15,837 nucleotides of DNA, from NCBI GenBank assembly GCA_049601975.1, contig JBMYRC010000099.1:1-15837 (forward strand), read 5' to 3'. The position numbers and the translations under genes are program-made. The notes beneath the pieces are model-generated. The model ran no database searches and was not told the origin of the DNA. It saw nothing but the letters and a program-made list of their open reading frames with translations. Shown piece by piece: positions 14,934-15,837 of the stretch. Numbering within the stretch: the stretch's first letter is position 1; each line of letters starts with the position of its first letter. The DNA is from UBA6544 sp049601975 (lineage in GTDB: Bacteria > Pseudomonadota > Alphaproteobacteria > UBA8366).

Positions 14934-15539
14934 GTGAAACGATTTCTAATTTCCGCGGCGATATCCATTACATTTTTCTTCACCTTCGCCGCTTCGGCTG
15001 CCCCTCCCACAACGGAACAGGCGCTAGCAGATCGCATTCTCGGCGACCTTAATGCCCCGGTCACGATCATCGAATATGCATCGCTGACCTGCCCGAGTTG
15101 TCGGCAGTTTCACGTCGATATCCTGCCGAAAATTAAGAAAAACTACATCGATACCGGCAAGGTCAAACTGATCTATCGCGACTTTCCATTCGACCAAATG
15201 GGCCTACTAGCTACCGTCATGGCGCGCTGCGCTCCATCGGAACGCTTCTTCAGTTTCGTCGACGTTTTATTCCAGCAGCAAGCCAATTGGAGCCGGAGCA
15301 AGCAGCCCTTCGAAGCACTCTCGCGGATCGGGAAATTAGGCGGATTGAACCCCTCGGATTTCGAATCCTGCCTCAAAAATGCGGCCTTCGTCGACGGTAT
15401 TGTCGAAAAGCGCCTTGAAGGTCAGAAGAAATTTAATGTAAACGCCACACCAACCTTTATCATCGACGGTGACCATAAAATCGTTGGCTCGCAGCCTTAT
15501 GAGGATTTCGACAAAATCCTTTCGAAGAAGGTGAAATGA
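14934..15539 (+). CDS. DsbA family thiol-disulfide oxidoreductase (exported)
   Basis: This 201-aa protein is a secreted thioredoxin-fold oxidoreductase that forms or isomerises disulfides in the periplasm. A signal peptide is clear: MKRF, a hydrophobic stretch of about 5-20, and a probable cut after ASA near residue 22. The active site CPSC is at 53-56 and the cis-proline is in NATPTF (Pro173). Cys99 and Cys146 may form a second disulfide. I chose GTG 14934 because AGGAGG at 14923-14928 is 5 nt upstream; the ATG at 14913 would put a charged stretch before the signal peptide. The smc gene begins 42 nt downstream. Confidence 0.88.
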   Translation: MKRFLISAAISITFFFTFAASAAPPTTEQALADRILGDLNAPVTIIEYASLTCPSCRQFHVDILPKIKKNYIDTGKVKLIYRDFPFDQMGLLATVMARCAPSERFFSFVDVLFQQQANWSRSKQPFEALSRIGKLGGLNPSDFESCLKNAAFVDGIVEKRLEGQKKFNVNATPTFIIDGDHKIVGSQPYEDFDKILSKKVK

Positions 15540-15581
15540 GCCATCGGTCTGTCCGCCGTCTAAACGATTGTCGCGACCGCA

Positions 15582-15837
15582 GTGCATTTTCAGAAATTAC
15601 GCCTCGTTGGTTTCAAATCTTTCCTCGATCCGGTTGAAGTCCAGATAGAGGACGGCATTACGGGAGTCGTTGGGCCGAACGGCTGTGGTAAATCGAATGT
15701 TGTGGAAGCGCTGAAGTGGGTCATGGGCGAGACCTCCGCCAAGCAAATGCGTGGCGGAGAGATGGACGACGTAATCTTCGGCGGCACCGACGATCGCCCG
15801 GCCCGCAACATCGCGGAAGTGGCGCTGGTTCTCGATA
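15582..15837 (+). CDS. smc: Chromosome segregation ATPase SMC, N-terminal part (runs off the window)
   Basis: The first 85 codons of an SMC condensin ATPase are present. The protein starts VHFQKLRLVGFKSFLDP, has Walker A GPNGCGKSN from residue 31, and continues ALKWVMGETSAKQMRGG and MDDVIFGGT, all highly conserved in bacterial SMC. GTG 15582 is the only start giving this N-terminus; no strong ribosome binding site precedes it. It follows the DsbA-like gene by 42 nt and may be co-transcribed. The hinge, coiled coils and C-terminal ATPase half lie beyond the window. Confidence 0.93.
   Translation, partial: MHFQKLRLVGFKSFLDPVEVQIEDGITGVVGPNGCGKSNVVEALKWVMGETSAKQMRGGEMDDVIFGGTDDRPARNIAEVALVLD

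Noticed and set aside
1..15837. CRISPR arrays, tRNA or rRNA genes, integrase or transposase genes
   Set aside because: No regularly spaced direct repeats, cloverleaf-like sequence or recombinase motifs were seen on either strand.

Overview
The window looks like a chromosomal segment of a GC-rich alphaproteobacterium, possibly Rhodospirillales-like. The basis is protein character and the right-flank order mutY, DUF721 (DciA-like), DsbA-like thioredoxin and smc, which I recognise as an alphaproteobacterial arrangement. The taxon is inferred, not proven. Two housekeeping flanks enclose an accessory catabolic island. The left flank (1-2091) holds the tail of an unidentified + strand gene, a repeat-rich spacer, and an ABC-F ATPase (uup) on the minus strand. 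The right flank (13171-15837) holds mutY on the minus strand, then DUF721, a secreted DsbA-like protein and the start of smc on the plus strand.

The island (about 2.2-13.2 kb) begins with a tightly packed plus-strand operon. It encodes an SDR dehydrogenase and the FAD, 2Fe-2S and molybdopterin subunits of a xanthine dehydrogenase/CO dehydrogenase-family hydroxylase. A metal-dependent amidohydrolase gene follows 4 nt after the large subunit. That last gene is broken by six in-frame stop codons, yet the frame is unshifted over its whole 984 nt. Next come a minus-strand metallo-beta-lactamase-fold remnant (truncated and frameshifted), an intact cyclase-family hydrolase, an intact PhyH-family dioxygenase, a truncated AraC-family regulator, a truncated DUF4142 gene, a probable cupredoxin remnant, about 420 nt with no recognisable gene, and an intact D-aminoacylase-like amidohydrolase.

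The intact enzymes are consistent with oxidative breakdown of small organic compounds: Mo-dependent hydroxylation, NAD(P)-dependent alcohol/ketone chemistry, 2-oxoglutarate-dependent hydroxylation and C-N or ester/lactone hydrolysis. No substrate can be assigned. The large Mo subunit lacks both the form I (AYRCSFR) and form II (AYRGAGR) CO dehydrogenase loops, so CO is unlikely to be its substrate.

The most notable feature is decay. Four clear pseudogenes and one probable one are interleaved with intact enzyme genes, and they decay in different ways: nonsense mutations only, indels, and loss of 5' ends at junctions between divergent genes. I found no RNA genes, CRISPR arrays, intact insertion sequences, or convincing new multi-gene system.
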